Below are positions 14,490 through 14,520 of a stretch of 14,520 bases of DNA, piece by piece (positions within the stretch are counted from its first letter, which is position 1; every line of letters starts with the position of its first letter). The notes under the pieces are model-generated. The model worked only from the letters and a program-made list of their open reading frames with translations. It made no database searches and had not been told where the DNA came from. The position numbers and the translations under genes are program-made. The stretch comes from DALYDP01 sp964541635. Lineage in GTDB: Bacteria > Patescibacteriota > Gracilibacteria > Peribacterales > Peribacteraceae. The stretch is from positions 1-14,520 of the forward strand of contig CAZIQM010000031.1 in NCBI GenBank assembly GCA_964541635.1. The letters run 5' to 3'.

Positions 14490-14520
14490 AACGACACAAG
14501 CTGCTCGCAGCGAACTGGAA
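14483..14520 (+). CDS. tpiA: triosephosphate isomerase, first 12 codons (runs off the right edge)
   Basis: The only rightward gene begins MPKRHKLLAANW, followed by AA of a probable Lys codon. The AANWK block close to the start is the N-terminal signature of triosephosphate isomerase, which includes the active-site Asn and Lys (Asn11 here, Lys expected at 13). Its position divergent from rpiB and rpe fits a central-carbon cluster. The rest lies outside the window, so the call relies on this short match. Confidence 0.8.
   Translation, partial: MPKRHKLLAANW

Noticed and set aside
13367..14497. 376-residue version of the epimerase with a long N-terminal extension
   Set aside because: The extension is rpiB read in another frame. 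The epimerase domain begins at the ATG overlapping the rpiB stop and gives the normal family length.

Overview
The window looks like the chromosome of a GC-rich member of the Patescibacteria (Candidate Phyla Radiation). The evidence is the style of the proteins: a very large secreted repeat protein with DCD...F.C repeats, an integrase-like helix-turn-helix fused to a membrane anchor, and a short anchored protein of a type I associate with these genomes. No gene has a convincing Shine-Dalgarno site. Several genes end in TGA, so the standard bacterial code applies and the TGA-recoded lineages (Gracilibacteria, Absconditabacteria) are unlikely. This placement is an inference; no marker gene was compared.

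Layout from right to left. At the right edge the first 12 codons of triosephosphate isomerase (tpiA) read rightward. Divergently, from a 28-base gap that seems to hold two overlapping promoters, runs a tight leftward operon: rpiB, rpe and a secreted or anchored DUF192 protein, joined by overlaps of 4 and 14 bases. It ends in a hairpin-plus-T terminator that contains the last stop codon. The two named enzymes interconvert pentose phosphates, which fits the adjacent glycolytic gene.

Next comes a two-gene surface operon with its own TATAAT box. The first protein (417 aa) has a cytoplasmic helix-turn-helix-like N-terminus, one membrane span and a Cys-rich external C-terminus. Three bases later begins a 3200-residue exported protein that fills two thirds of the window. 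It has a signal peptide, a Cys-rich head, nine CX17C-type repeats, a seven-copy FG-GAP propeller, a seven-copy LVIVD propeller, a conserved beta module, a coiled coil, a solenoid-like stretch, a lectin-like segment and a Pro/Glu-rich tail. The two propellers are bracketed by three nearly identical 170-base in-frame direct repeats, so they sit in the gene like exchangeable cassettes. It is best read as a modular cell-surface adhesin or fibre, possibly for contact with a host cell.

Left of it are two small membrane-anchored proteins. One is a coiled-coil protein; the other carries an Ada-like zinc-site relic without its cysteines. Last comes the 5' third of ftsH (membrane AAA+ protease), leaving the window at the left edge. 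All genes except tpiA are on the minus strand. I saw no tRNA, rRNA, CRISPR array, insertion sequence or phage gene.
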